NCBI RefSeq assembly: GCF_050947875.1
Contig: NW_027460342.1
Coordinates: 1 to 64,000, forward strand
Direction of reading: 5' to 3'
Source of the DNA: Dermacentor variabilis
Taxonomy: Eukaryota; Arthropoda; Arachnida; Ixodida; Ixodidae
DNA length: 64,000 nt
This document shows, piece after piece, positions 49,721 to 63,540 of this stretch (position 1 is the first letter of the stretch; each line of letters starts with the position of its first letter). Below the pieces are notes generated by a model that was given only the letters and a program-made list of their open reading frames with translations, ran no database searches and had not been told where the DNA came from. The position numbers were made by a program, and so were the translations under genes.

Positions 49721-52700
49721 CATGCTTTTCACGTCGTTTGGTAGAAATCCACGTGCGCGTTCTGCCAAAAGCACCATTTGCATGCATATCGTGCGGTTTT
49801 GCAGAAAACTGCGTCCGCGTCTATCAAAAGATGCATGTGCATGCTTAAAACGCGTTTTGGCACAAATCCATGTGCGGGTGCTAAAAAGAGCAGCATCGGC
49901 ATGCTTTTCACGTCGTTTGGTAGAAATCCACGTGCGCGTTCTGCCAAAAGCACCATTTGCATGCATATCGTGTGGTTTTGCAGAAAACTGCGTCCGCGTC
50001 TACCAAAAGATGCATGTGCATGCTTAAAACGCGTTTTGGCACAAAACAATGTGCGGGTGCTAAAAAGAGCAGCATCGGCATGCTTTTCACGTCGTTTGGT
50101 AGAAATCCACATGCGCGTTCTGCCAAAAGCACCATTTGAATGCATATCGTGTAGTTTTGCAGAAAACTGCGTCCGCGTCTACCAAAAGATGCATGTGCAT
50201 GCTTAAAACGCGTTTTGCCACAAATCCATGATCGGGTGCTAAAAAGAGCAGCATCGGCATGCTTTTCACGTCGTTTGGTAGAAATCCACGTGCGCGTTCT
50301 GCCAAAAGTACCATTTGCATGCATATCGTGTGGTTTTGCAGAAAACTGCGTCCGCGTCTACCAAAAGATGCCTGTGCATGCTTAAAACGCGTTTTGGCAC
50401 AAATCCATGTGCGGGTGCTAAAAAGAGCAGCATCGGCATGCTTTTCACGTCGTTTGGTAGAAATCCACGTGCGCGTTCTGCCAAAAGCACCATTTGCATG
50501 CATATCGTGCGGTTTTGCAGAAAACTGCGTCCGCGTCTACCAAAAGATGCATGTGCATGCTTAAAACGCGTTTTGGCACAAATCCATGTGCGGGTGCTAA
50601 AAAGAGCAGCATCGGCATGCTTTTCACGTCGTTTGGTAGAAATCCACGTGCGCCTTCTGCCAAAAGCACCATTTTCATGCATATCGTGTGGTTTTGCAGA
50701 AAACTGCGTCCGCGTCTACCAAAAGATGCATGTGCATGCTTAAAACGCGTTTTGCCACAAATCCATGTGCGGGTGCTAAAAAGACCAGCATCGGCATGCT
50801 TTTCACATCGTTTGGTAGAAATCCACGTGCGCGTTCTGCCAAAAGCACCATTTGCATGCATATCGTGTAGTTTTGCAGAAAACTGCGTCCGCGTCTACCA
50901 AAAGATGCATGTGCATGCTTAAAACGCGTTTTGGCACAAATCCATGTGCGGGTGCTAAAAAGAGCAGCATCGGCATGCTTTTCACGTCGTTTGGTAGAAA
51001 TCCACGTGCGCGTTCTGCCAAAAGCACCATTTGCATGCATATCGTGCGGTTTTGCAGAAAACTGCGTCCGCGTCTACCAAAAGATGCATGTGCATGCTTA
51101 AAACGCGTTTTGGCACAAATCCATGTGCGGGTGCTAAAAAGAGCAGCATCGGCATGCTTTTCACGTCGTTTGGTAGAAATCCACGTGCGCGTTCTGCCAA
51201 AAGCACCATTTGCATGCATATCGTGTGGTTTTGCAGAAAACTGCGTCCGCGTCTACCAAAAGATGCATGTGCATGCTTAAAACGCGTTTTGGCACAAAAC
51301 AATGTGCGGGTGCTAAAAAGAGCAGCATCGGCATGCTTTTCACGTCGTTTGGTAGAAATCCACATGCGCGTTCTGCCAAAAGCACCATTTGAATGCATAT
51401 CGTGTACTTTTGCAGAAAACTGCGTCCGCGTCTACCAAAAGATGCATGTGCATGCTTAAAACGCGTTTTGCCACAAATCCATGATGCGGGTGCTAAAAAG
51501 AGCAGCATCGGCATGCTTTTCACGTCTTTTGGTAGAAATCCACGTGCGCGTTCTGCCAAAAGTACCATTTGCATGCATATCGTGTGGTTTTGCAGAAAAC
51601 TGCGTCCGCGTCTACCAAAAGATGCATGTGCATGCTTAAAACGCGTTTTTGGCACAAATCCATGTGCGGGTGCTAAAAAGAGCAGCATCGGCATGCTTTT
51701 CACGTCGTTTGGTAGAAATCCACGTGCGCGTTCTGCCAAAAGCATCATTTGCATGCATATCGTGCGGTTTTGCAGAAAACTGCGTCCGCGTCTACCAAAA
51801 GATGCATGTGCATGCTTAAAACGCGTTTTGGCACAAATCCATGTGCGGGTGCTAAAAAGAGCAGCATCGGCATGCTTTTCATGTCGTTTGGTAGAAATCC
51901 ACGTGCGCGTTCTGCCAAAAGCACCATTTGAATGCATATCGTGTAGTTTTTGCATAAAACTGCGTCCGCGTTTACCAAAAGATGCATGTGCATGCTCAAA
52001 CGCGTTTTGGCACAAATCCATGCGCGGGTGCTAAAAAGAGCAGCATCGGCATGCTTTTCACGTCGTTTGGTAGAAATCCACGTGCGCGTTCTGCCAAAAG
52101 CACCATTTGCATGCATATCGTGCGGTTTTGCAGAAAACTGCGTCCGCGTCTATCAAAAGATGCATGTGCATGCTTAAAAACGCGTTTTGGCACAAATCCA
52201 TGTGCGGGTGCTAAAAAGAGCAGCATCGGCATGCTTTTCACGTCGTTTGGTAGAAATCCACGTGCGCGTTCTGCCAAAAGCACCATTTGCATGCATATCG
52301 TGTGGTTTTGCAGAAAACTGCGTCCGCGTCTACCAAAAGATGCATGTGCATGCTTAAAACGCGTTTTGGCACAAAACAATGTGCGGGTGCTAAAAAGAGC
52401 AGCATCGGCATGCTTTTCACGTCGTTTGGTAGAAATCCACATGCGCGTTCTGCCAAAAGCACCATTTGAATGCATATCGTGTAGTTTTGCAGAAAACTGC
52501 GTCCGCGTCTACCAAAAGATGCATGTGCATGCTTAAAACGCGTTTTGCCACAAATCCATGATCGGGTGCTAAAAAGAGCAGCATCGGCATGCTTTTCACG
52601 TCGTTTGGTAGAAATCCACGTGCGCGTTCTGCCAAAAGTACCATTTGCATGCATATCGTGTGGTTTTGCAGAAAACTGCGTCCGCGTCTACCAAAAGATG

Positions 52701-52970
52701 CCTGTGCATGCTTAAAACGCGTTTTGGCACAAATCCATGTGCGGGTGCTAAAAAGAGCAGCATCGGCATGCTTTTCACGTCGTTTGGTAGAAATCCACGT
52801 GCGCGTTCTGCCAAAAGCACCATTTGCATGCATATCGTGCGGTTTTGCAGAAAACTGCGTCCGCGTCTACCAAAAGATGCATGTGCATGCTTAAAACGCG
52901 TTTTGGCACAAATCCATGTGCGGGTGCTAAAAAGAGCAGCATCGGCATGCTTTTCACGTCGTTTGGTAGA
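48530..52970 (+). repeat. 13-mer higher-order repeat, about 2,327 bp, two copies
   Basis: The rare variant cacaaaacaatg (caaaac at 48,971, 50,042, 51,295 and 52,372) recurs at 2,324 and 2,330 bp, either side of 13 x 179 = 2,327; one-base indels explain the deviation. Shared neighbours include ccatgat(c/t)ggg near 49,157, 50,227 and 52,557, cacatgcgcg near 49,038, 50,108, 51,361 and 52,438, and gatgcctgtgc near 50,368 and 52,698. The copies lose similarity near 50,640 and 52,970. Confidence 0.8.
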
Positions 52971-55480
52971 AATCCACGTGCGCGTTCTGCCAAAAGTACC
53001 ATTTGCATGCATATCGTGTGGTTTTGCAGAAAACTGCGTCCGCGTCTACCAAAAGATGCATGTGCATGCTTAAAACGCGTTTTGGCACAAATCCATGTGC
53101 GGGTGCTAAAAACACCAGCATCGGCATGCTTTTCACATCGTTTGGTAGAAATCCACGTGCGCGTTCTGCCAAAAGCACCATTTGCATGCATATCGTGTAG
53201 TTTTGCAGAAAACTGCGTCCGCGTCTACCAAAAGATGAATGTGCATGCTTAAAACGCGTTTTGGCACAAATCCATGTGCGGGTGCTAAAAAGAGCAGCAT
53301 CGGCATGCTTTTCACGTCGTTTGGTGGAAATCCACGTGCGCGTTCTGCCAAAAGTACCATTTGCATGCATATCGTGTGGTTTTGCAGAAAACTGCGTCCG
53401 CGTCTACCAAAAGATGCATGTGCATGCTTAAAACGCGTTTTGGCACAAATCCATGTGCGGGTGCTAAAAAGACCAGCATCGGCATGCTTTTCACATCGTT
53501 TGGTAGAAATCCACGTGCGCGTTCTGCGAAAAGCACCATTTGCATGCATATCGTGTAGTTTTGCAGAAAACTGCGTCCGCGTCTACCAAAAGATGCATGT
53601 GCATGCTTAAAACGCGTTTTGGCACAAATCCATGTGCGGGTGCTAAAAAAAGCAGCATCGGCATGCTTTTCACGTCGTTTGGTAGAAATCCACGTGCGCG
53701 TTCTGCCAAAAGCACCATTTGCATGCACATCGTGTGGTTTTGCAGAAAACTGCGTCCGCGTCTACCAAAAGATGCATGTGCATGCTTAAAACGCGTTTTG
53801 GCACAAATCCATGTGCGAGTGCTAAAAAGAGCAGCATCGGCATGCTTTTCACGTCGTTTGGTAGAAATCCACATGCGCGTTCTGCCAAAAATACCATTTG
53901 CATGCATATCGTGTGGTTTTGCAGAAAACTGCGTCCGCGTCTACCAAAAGATGCATGTGCATGCTTAAAACGCGTTTTGGCACAAATCCATGTGCGGGTG
54001 CTAAAAAGAGCAGCATCGGCATGCTTTTCACGTCGTTTGGTAGAAATCCACGTGCGCGTTCTGCCAAAAGCACCATTTGAATGCATATCGTGTAGTTTTG
54101 CATAAAACTGCGTCCGCGTTTACCAAAAGATGCATGTGCATGCTTCAAACGCGTTTTGGCACAAATCCATGTGCGGGTGCTAAAAAGAGCAGCATCGGCA
54201 TGCTTTTCACGTCGTTTGGTAGAAATCCACGTGCGCGTTCTGCCAAAAGCACCATTTGCATGCATATCGTGCGGTTTTGCAGAAAACTGCGTCCGCGTCT
54301 ACCAAAAGATGCATGTGCATGCTTAAAAACGCGTTTTGGCACAAATCCATGTGCGGGTGCTAAAAAGAGCAGCATCGGCATGCTTTTCACGTCGTTTGGT
54401 AGAAATCCACGTGCGCGTTCTGCCAAAAGCACCATTTGAATGCATATCGTGTAGTTTTGCATAAAACTGCGTCCGCGTTTACCAAAAGATGCATGTGCAT
54501 GCTTCAAACGCGTTTTGGCACAAATCCATCTGCGGGTGCTAAAAAGAGCAGCATCGGCATGCTTTTCACGTCGTTTGGTAGAAATCCACGTGCGCGTTCT
54601 GCCGAAAGCACCATTTGCATGCATATCGTGTGGTTTTGCAGAAAACTGCGTCCGCGTCTACCAAAAGATGCATGTGCATGCTTAAAACGCGGTTTGGCAC
54701 AAATCCATGTGCGGGTGCTAAAAAGAGCAGCATCGGCATGCTTTTCACGTCGTTTGGTAGAAATCCACGTGCGCGTTCTGCCAAAAGCACCATTTGCATG
54801 CATATCGTGTGGTTTTGCAGAAAACTGCGTCCGCGTGTACCAAAAGATGCATGTGCATGCTTAAAACGCGTTTTGGCACAAAACAATGTGCGGGTGCTAA
54901 AAAGAGCAGCATCGGCATGCTTTTCACGTCGTTTGGTAGAAATCCACATGCGCGTTCTGCCAAAAGCACCATTTGCATGCATATCGTGTGGTTTTGCAGA
55001 AAACTGCGTCCGCGTCTACCAAAAGATGCATGTGCATGCTTAAAACGCGTTTTGCCACAAATCCATGTGCGGGTGCTAAAAAGAGCAGCATCGGCATGCT
55101 TTTCACGTCGTTTGGTAGAAATCCACGTGCGCGTTCTGCCAAAAGCACCATTTGCATGCATATCGTGTGGTTTTGCAGAAAACTGCGTCCGCGTCGACCA
55201 AAAGATGCATGTGCATGCTTAAAACGCGTTTTGGCACAAAACAATGTGCGGGTGCTAAAAAGAGCAGCATCGGCATGCTTTTCACGTCGTTTGGTAGAAA
55301 TCCACATGCGCGTTCTGCCAAAAGCACCATTTGCATGCATATAGTGTGGTTTTGCAGAAAACTGCGTCCGCGTCTACCAAAAGATGCATGTGCATGCTTA
55401 AAACGCGTTTTGGCACAAATCCATGTGCGGGTGCTAAAAAGAGCAGCATCAGCATGCTTTTCACGTCGTTTGGTAGAAAT
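52970..55480 (+). repeat. Transitional monomers before the CG-rich subfamily
   Basis: Consensus-like monomers mixed with cassette variants (gaccagc and tgtagttttgcag near 53,116-53,200 and 53,470-53,560). A tttgaatgc / cataaaactgcg monomer appears at 54,077 and again at 54,436, a dimer duplication plus one base. From 54,880 the cacaaaacaatg and cacatgcgcg variants return at 54,880 and 55,237. Confidence 0.7.
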
Positions 55481-55564
55481 CCACGCGCGCGTTCTGCCAA
55501 AAGCACCATTTGCATGCATATCGTGTGGTTTTGCAGAAAACTGCGTCCGCGTCTACCAAAAGAT

Positions 55565-55576
55565 GCATGCGCATGC
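55565..55576. other. Perfect 12-bp palindrome gcatgcgcatgc (one example)
   Basis: In the subfamily right of 55.48 kb a single T-to-C change makes the imperfect dyad gcatgtgcatgc of subunit A a perfect 12-bp palindrome. It is present in most monomers from here to the end and is also a run of alternating purine and pyrimidine. Cruciform or Z-DNA formation is inference. Confidence 0.8.
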
Positions 55577-58500
55577 TTAAAACGCGTTTTGGCACAAATC
55601 CATGTGCGGGTGCTAAAAAGAGCAGCATCGGCATGCTTTTCACGTCGTTTGGTAGAAATCCACACGCGCGTTCTGCCAAAAGCACCATTTGCATGCCTAT
55701 CGTGTGGTTTTGCAGAAAACTGCGTCCGCGTCTACCAAAAGATGCATACGCATGCTTAAAACGCGCTTTGGCACAAATCCATGTGCGGATGTTAAAAAGA
55801 GCAGCATCGGCATGCTTTTCACGTCGTTTGGTAGAAATCCACGCGCGCGTTCTGCCAAAAGCACCATTTGCATGCATATCGTGTGGTTTTGCAGAAAACT
55901 GCGTCCGCGTCTACCAAAAGATGCATGCGCATGCTTAAAACGCGTTTTGGCACAAATCCATGTGCGGGTGCTAAAAAGAGCAGCATCGGCATGCTTTTCA
56001 CGTCGTTTGGTAGAAATCCACACGCGCGTTCTGCCAAAAGCACCATTTGCATGCATAGCGTGTGGTTTTGCAGAAAACTGCGTCCGCGTCTACCAAAAGA
56101 TGCATGTGCATGCTAAAAACGCGTTTTGGCACAAATCCATGTGCGGGTGCTAAAAAGAGCAGCATCGGCATGCTTTTCACGTCGTTTGGTAGAAATCCAC
56201 GCGCGCGTTCTGCCAAAAGCACCATTTGCATGCCTATCGTGTGGTTTTGCAGAAAACTGCGTCCGCGTCTACCAAAAGATGCATGCGCATGCTTAAAACG
56301 CGCTTTGGCACAAATCCATGTGCGGATGTTAAAAAGCGCAGCATCGGCATGCTTTTCACACGTCGTTTGGTAGAAATCCACGCGCGCGTTCTGCCAAAAG
56401 CACCATTTGCATGCATATCGTGTGGTTTTGCAGAAAACTGCGTCCGCGTCTACCAAAAGATGCATGCGCATGCTTAAAACGCGTTTTGGCACAAATCCAT
56501 GTGCGGGTGCTAAAAAGAGCAGCATCGGCATGCTTTTCACGTCGTTTGGCAGAAATCCACGCGCGCGTTCTGCCAAAAGCACCATCTGCATGCCTATCGT
56601 GTGGTTTTGCAAAAAACTGCGTCCGCGTCTACCAAAAGATGCATGCGCATGCTTAAAACGCGTTTTGGCACAAATCCATGTGCGGATGTTAAAAAGAGCA
56701 GCATCGGCATGCTTTTCACGTCGTTTGGTAGAAATCCACGCGCGCGTTCTGCCAAAAGCACCATTTGCATGCATATCGTGTGGTTTTGCAGAAAGCTGCG
56801 TCCGCGTCTACCAAAATATGCATGCGCATGCTTAAAACGCGTTTTGGCACAAATCCATGTGCGGGTGCTAAAAAGAGCAGCATCGGCATGCTTTTCACGT
56901 CGTTTGGTAGAAATCCACGCGCGCGTTCTGCCAAAAGCACCATTTGCATGCATACCATGTGGTTTTGCAGAAAACTGCGTCCGCGTCTACCAAAAGATGC
57001 ATGTGCATGCTTAAAACGCGTTTTGGCACAAATCCATGTGCGGGTGCTAAAAAGAGCAGCATCGGCATGCTTTTCACGTCGTTTGGTAGAAATCCACGCG
57101 CGCGTTCTGCCAAAAGCACCATTTGCATGCCTATCGCGTGGTTTTGCAGAAAACTGCGTCCGCGTCTACCAAAAGATGCATGCGCATGCTTAAAACGCGT
57201 TTTGGCACAAATCCATGTGCGGATGTTAAAAAGAGCAGCATCGGCATGCTTTTCACGTCGTTTGGTAGAAATCCACGCGCGCGTTCTGCGAAAAGCACCA
57301 TTTGCATGCATATCGTGTGGTTTTGCAGAAAACTGCGTCCGCGTCTACCAAAAGATGCATGCGCATGCTTAAAACGCGTTTTGGCACAAATCCATGTGGG
57401 GGTGCTAAAAAGAGCAGCATCGGCATGCTTTTCACGTCGTTTGGTAGAAATCCACACGCGCGTTCTTCCAAAAGCACCATTTGCATGCATATCGTGTGGT
57501 TTTGCAGAAAACTGCGTCCGCGTCTACCAAAAGATGCATGTGCATGCTAAAAACGCGTTTTGGCACAAATCCATGTGCGGGTGCTAAAAAGAGCAGCATC
57601 GGCATGCTTTTCACGTCGTTTGGTAGAAATCCACGCGCGCGTTCTGCCAAAAGCATCATTTGCATGCATATCGTGTGGTTTTGCAGAAAACTGCGTCCGC
57701 GTCTACCAAAAGATGCATGCGCATGCTTAAAACGCGTTTTGGCACAAATCCATGTGCGGGTGCTAAAAAGGGCAGCATCGGCATGCTTTTCACGTCGTTT
57801 GGTAGAAATCCACACGCGCGTTCTGCAAAAGCACCATTTGCATGCATATCGTGTGGTTTTGCAGAAAACTGCGTCCGCGTCTACCAAAAGATGCATGCGC
57901 ATGCTTAAAACGCGCTTTGGCACAAATCCATGTGCGGATGTGTAAAAGAGCAGCATCGGCATGCTTTTCACGTCGTTTGGTAGAAATCCACGCGCGCGTT
58001 CTGCGAAAAGCACCATTTGCATGCATATCGTGTGGTTTTGCAGAAAACTGCGTCCGCGTCTACCAAAAGATGCATGCGCATGCTTAAAACGCGTTTTGGC
58101 ACAAATCCATGTGCGGGTGCTAAAAAGAGCAGCATCGGCATGCTTTTCACGTCGTTTGGTAGAAATCCACACGCGCGTTCGGCCAAAACCACCATTTGCA
58201 TGCCTATCGTGTGGTTTTGCAGAAAACTGCGTCCGCGTCTACCAAAAGATGCATGCGCATGCTTAAAACGCGTTTTGGCACAAATCCGTGTGCGGATGTT
58301 AAAAAGAGCAGCATCGGCATGCTTTTCACGTCGTTTGGTAGAAATCCACGCGCGCGTTCTGCCAAAAGCACCATTTGCATGCATATCGTGTGGTTTTGCA
58401 GAAAACTGCGTCCGCGTCTACCAAAAGATGCATGCGCATGCTTTAAAACGCGTTTTGGCACAAATCCATGTGCGGGTGCTAAAAAGAGCAGCATCGGCAT

Positions 58501-59749
58501 GCTTTTCACGTCGTTTGGTAGAAATCCACACGCGCGTTCTGCCAAAAGCACCATTTGCATGCCTATCGTGTGGTTTTGCAGAAAACTGCGTCCGCGTCTA
58601 CCAAAAGATGCATGCGCATGCTTAAAACGCGCTTTGGCACAAATCCATGTGCGGATGTTAAAAAGAGCAGCATCGGCATGCTTTTCACGTCGTTTGGTAG
58701 AAATCACGCTGCGTTCTGCCAAAAGCACCATTTGCATGCCTATCGTGTGGTTTTGCAGAAAACTGCGTCCGCGTCTACCAAAAGATGCATGCGCATGCTT
58801 AAAACGCGTTTTGGCACAAATCCATGTGCGGATGTTAAAAAGAGCAGCATCGGCATGCTTTTCACGTCGTTTGGTAGAAATCCACGCGCGCGTTCTGCCA
58901 AAAGCACCATTTGCATGCATATCGTGTGGTTTTGCAGAAAACTGCGTCCGCGTCTACCATAAGATGCATGCGCATGCTTAAAACGCGTTTTGGCACAAAT
59001 CCATGTGCGGGTGCTAAAAAGAGCAGCATCGGCATGCTTTTCACGTCGTTTGGTAGAAATCCACACGCGCGTTCTGCCAAAAGCACCATTTGCATGCCTA
59101 TCGTGTGGTTTTGCAGAAAACTGCGTCCGCGTCTACCAAAAGATGCATGCGCATGCTTAAAACGCGCTTTGGCACAAATCCATGTGCGGATGTTAAAAAG
59201 AGCAGCATCGGCATGCTTTTCACGTCGTTTGGTAGAAATCCACGCGCGCGTTCTGCCAAAAGCACCATTTGCATGCATATCGTGTGGTTTTGCAGAAAAC
59301 TGCGTCCGCGTCTACCAAAAGATGCATGCGCATGCTTAAAACGCGTTTTGGCACAAATCCATGTGCGGGTGCTAAAAAGAGCAGCATCGGCATGCTTTTC
59401 ACGTCGTTTGGTAGAAATCCACACGCGCGTTCTGCCAAAAGCACCATTTGCATGCATATCGTGTGGTTTTGCAGAAAACTGCGTCCGCGTCTACCAAAAG
59501 ATGCATGCGCATGCTTAAAACGCGCTTTGGCACAAATCCATGTGCGGATGTTAAAAAGAGCAGCATCGGCATGCTTTTCACGTCGTTTGGTAGAAATCCA
59601 CGCGCGCGTTCTGCCAAAAGCACCATTTGCATGCATATCGTGTGGTTTTGCAGAAAACTGCGTCCGCGTCTACCAAAAGATGCATGCGCATGCTTAAAAC
59701 GCGTTTTGGCACAAATCCATGTGCGGGTGCTAAAAAGAGCAGCATCGGC

Positions 59750-61020
59750 ATGCTTTTTCACGGTCGTTTGGTAGAAATCCACACGCGCGTTCGGCCAAAA
59801 CCACCATTTGCATGCCTATCGTGTGGTTTTGCAGAAACCTGCGTCCGCGTCTACCAAAAGATGCATGCGCCTGCTTAAAACGCGTTTTGGCACAAATCCG
59901 TGTGCGGATGTTAAAAAAGAGCAGCATCGGCATGCTTTTCACGTCGTTTGGTAGAAATCCACGCGCGCGTTCTGCCAAAAGCACCATTTGCATGCATATC
60001 GTGTGGTTTTGCAGAAAACTGCGTCCGCGTCTACCAAAAGATGCATGCGCATGCTTAAAACGCGTTTTGGCACAAATCCATGTGCGGGTGCTAAAAGAGC
60101 AGCATCGGCATGCTTTTCACGTCGTTTGGTAGAAATCCACACGCGCGTTCTGCCAAAAGCACCATTTGCATGCCTATCGTGTGGTTTTGCAGAAAACTGC
60201 GTCCGCGTCTACCAAAAGATGCATGCGCATGCTTAAAACGCGCTTTGGCACAAATCCATGTGCGGATGTTAAAAGAGCAGCATCGGCATGCTTTTCACGT
60301 CGTTTGGTAGAAATCCACGCGCGCGTTCTGCCAAAAGCACCATTTGCATGCCTATCGTGTGGTTTTGCAGAAAACTGCGTCCGCGTCTACAAAAGATGCA
60401 TGCGCATGCTTAAAACGCGTTTTGGCACAAATCCATGTGCGGATGTTAAAAAGAGCAGCATCGGCATGCTTTTCACGTCGTTTGGTAGAAATCCACGCGC
60501 GCGTTCTGCCAAAAGCACCATTTGCATGCATATCGTGTGGTTTTGCAGAAAACTGCGTCCCGTCTACCAAAGATGCATGCGCATGCTTAAAACGCGTTTT
60601 GGCACAAATCCATGTGCGGTGCTAAAAAGAGCAGCAATCGGCATGCTTTTCACGTCGTTTGGTAGAAATCCACACGCGCGTTCTGCCAAAAGCACCATTT
60701 GCATGCCTATCGTGTGGTTTTGCAGAAAACTGCGTCCGCGTCTACCAAAAGATGCATGCGCATGCTTAAAAACGCGCTTTGGCACAAATCCATGTGCGGA
60801 TGTTAAAAAGAGCAGCATCGGCATGCTTTTCACGTCGTTTGGTAGAAATCCACGCGCGCGTTCTGCCAAAAGCACCATTTGCATGCATATCGTGTGGTTT
60901 TGCAGAAAACTGCGTCGCGTCTACCAAAAGATGCATGCGCATGCTTAAAACGCGTTTTGGCACAAATCCATGTGCGGGTGCTAAAAAGAGCAGCATCGGC
61001 ATGCTTTTTCACGTCGTTTG
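59750..61020 (+). repeat. Second indel-rich stretch
   Basis: About twelve one-base changes in length occur in 1.3 kb: gctttttcacggtcg near 59,755, ttaaaaaagag near 59,911, ctaaaagagc near 60,092, gttaaaagagc near 60,270, gtctacaaaag near 60,387, gtcccgtctaccaaagatg near 60,558, gcggtgct near 60,618, gcagcaatcgg near 60,634, cttaaaaacg near 60,769, gcgtcgcgtc near 60,914 and gctttttcacg near 61,005. Monomers on both sides keep the 179-bp length. Confidence 0.85.
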
Positions 61021-61099
61021 GTAGAAATCCACACGCGCGTTCTGCCAAAAGCACCATTTGCATGCCTATCGTGTGGTTTTGCAGAAAACTGCGTCCGCG

Positions 61100-63540
61100 T
61101 CTGCCAAAAGATGCATGCGCATGCTTAAAACGCGCTTTGGCACAAATCCATGTGCGGATGTTAAAAAGAGCAGCATCGGCATGCTTTTCACGTCGTTTGG
61201 TAGAAATCCACGCGCGCGTTCTGCCAAAAGCACCATTTGCATGCATATCGTGTGGTTTTGCAGAAAACTGCGTCCGCGTCTACCAAAAGATGCATGCGCA
61301 TGCTTAAAACGCGTTTTGGCACAAATCCATGTGCGGGTGATAAAAAGAGCAGCATCGGCATGCTTTTCACGTCGTTTGGTAGAAATCCACACGCGCGTTC
61401 TGCCAAAACCACCATTTGCATGCATATCGTGTGGTTTTGCAGAAAACTGCGTCCGCGTCTACCAAAAGATGCATGTGCATGCTAAAAACGCGTTTTGGCA
61501 CAAATCCATGTGCGGGTGCTAAAAAGAGCAGCATCGGCATGCTTTTCACGTCGTTTGGTAGAAATCCACGCGCGCGTTCTGCCAAAAGCACCATTTGCAT
61601 GCATATCGTGTGGTTTTGCAGAAAACTGCGTCCGCGTCTACCAAAAGATGCATGCGCATGCTTAAAACGCGTTTTGGCACAAATCCATGTGCGGGTGCTA
61701 AAAAGAGCAGCATCGGCATGCTTTTCACGTCGTTTGGTAGAAATCCACACGCGCGTTGTGCCAAAAGCACCATTTGCATGCATATCGTGTGGTTTTGCAG
61801 AAAACTGCGTCCACGTCTACCAAAAGATGCATGTGCATGCTAAAAACGCGTTTTGGCACAAATCCATGTGCGGGTGCTAAAAAGAGCAGCATCGGCATGC
61901 TTTTCACGTCGTTTGGTAGAAATCCACGCGCGCGTTCTGCCAAAAGCATCATTTGCATGCATATCGTGTGGTTTTGCAGAAAACTGCGTCCGCGTCTACC
62001 AAAAGATGCATGCGCATGCTTAAAACGCGTTTTGGCACAAATCCATGTGCGGGTGCTAAAAAGAGCAGCATCGGCATGCTTTTCACGTCGTTTGGTAGAA
62101 ATCCACACGCGCGTTCTGCCAAAAGCACCATTTGCATGCCTATCGTGTGGTTTTGCAGAAAACTGCGTCCGCGTCTACCAAAAGATGCATGCGCATGCTT
62201 AAAACGCGCTTTGGCACAAATCCATGTGCGGATGTTAAAAAGAGCAGCATCGGCATGCTTTTCACGTCGTTTGGTAGAAATCCACACGCGCGTTCTGCCA
62301 AAAGCACCATTTGCATGCATATCGTGTGGTTTTGCAGAAAACTGCGTCCGCGTCTACCAAAAGATGCATGCGCATGCTTAAAACGCGTTTTGGCACAAAT
62401 CCATGTGCGGGTGCTAAAAAGAGCAGCATCGGCATGCTTTTCACGTCGTTTGGTAGAAATCCACACGCGCGTTCTGCCAAAAGCACCATTTGCATGCATA
62501 TCGTGTGGTTTTGCAGAAAACTGCGTCCGCGTCTACCAAAAGATGCATGCGCATGCTTAAAACGCGCTTTGGCACAAATCCATGTGCGGATGTTAAAAAG
62601 AGCAGCATCGGCATGCTTTTCACGTCGTTTGGTAGAAATCTACGCGCGCGTTCTGCCAAAAGCACCATTTGCATGCATATCGTGTGGTTTTGCAGAAAAC
62701 TGCGTCCGCGTCTACCAAAAGATGCATGCGCATGCTTAAAACGCGTTTTGGCACAAATCCATGTGCGGGTGCTAAAAAGAGCAGCATCGGCATGCTTTTC
62801 ACGTCGTTTGGTAGAAATCCACACGCGCGTTCTGCCAAAACCACCATTTGCATGCATATCGTGTGGTTTTGCAGAAAACTGCGTCCGCGTCTACCAAAAG
62901 ATGCATGTGCATGCTAAAAACGCGTTTTGGCACAAATCCATGTGCGGGTGCTAAAAAGAGCAGCATCGGCATGCTTTTCACGTCGTTTGGTAGAAATCCA
63001 CGCGCGCGTTCTGCCAAAAGCACCATTTGCATGCATATCGTGTGGTTTTGCAGAAAACTGCGTCCGCGTCTACCAAAAGATGCATGCGCATGCTTAAAAC
63101 GCGTTTTGGCACAAATCCATGTGCGGGTGCTAAAAAGAGCAGCATCGGCATGCTTTTCACGTCGTTTGGTAGAAATCCACACGCGCGTTGTGCCAAAAGC
63201 ACCATTTGCATGCATATCGTGTGGTTTTGCAGAAAACTGCGTCCACGTCTACCAAAAGATGCATGTGCATGCTAAAAACGCGTTTTGGCACAAATCCATG
63301 TGCGGGTGCTAAAAAGAGCAGCATCGGCATGCTTTTCACGTCGTTTGGTAGAAATCCACGCGCGCGTTCTGCCAAAAGCATCATTTGCATGCATATCGTG
63401 TGGTTTTGCAGAAAACTGCGTCCGCGTCTACCAAAAGATGCATGCGCATGCTTAAAACGCGTTTTGGCACAAATCCATGTGCGGGTGCTAAAAAGAGCAG
63501 CATCGGCATGCTTTTCACGTCGTTTGGTAGAAATCCACAC
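61100..63540 (+). repeat. 8-mer HOR of the CG-rich subfamily, period 1,432 bp
   Basis: Variants recur at exactly 1,432 bp: gcgttgtgcc at 61,756 and 63,188, gtccacgtctacc near 61,809 and 63,241, the aaaaccaccatttgc variant near 61,407 and 62,839, and gcatcatttgc near 61,946 and 63,378. The second copy is incomplete and diverges near 63,540. Confidence 0.85.
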
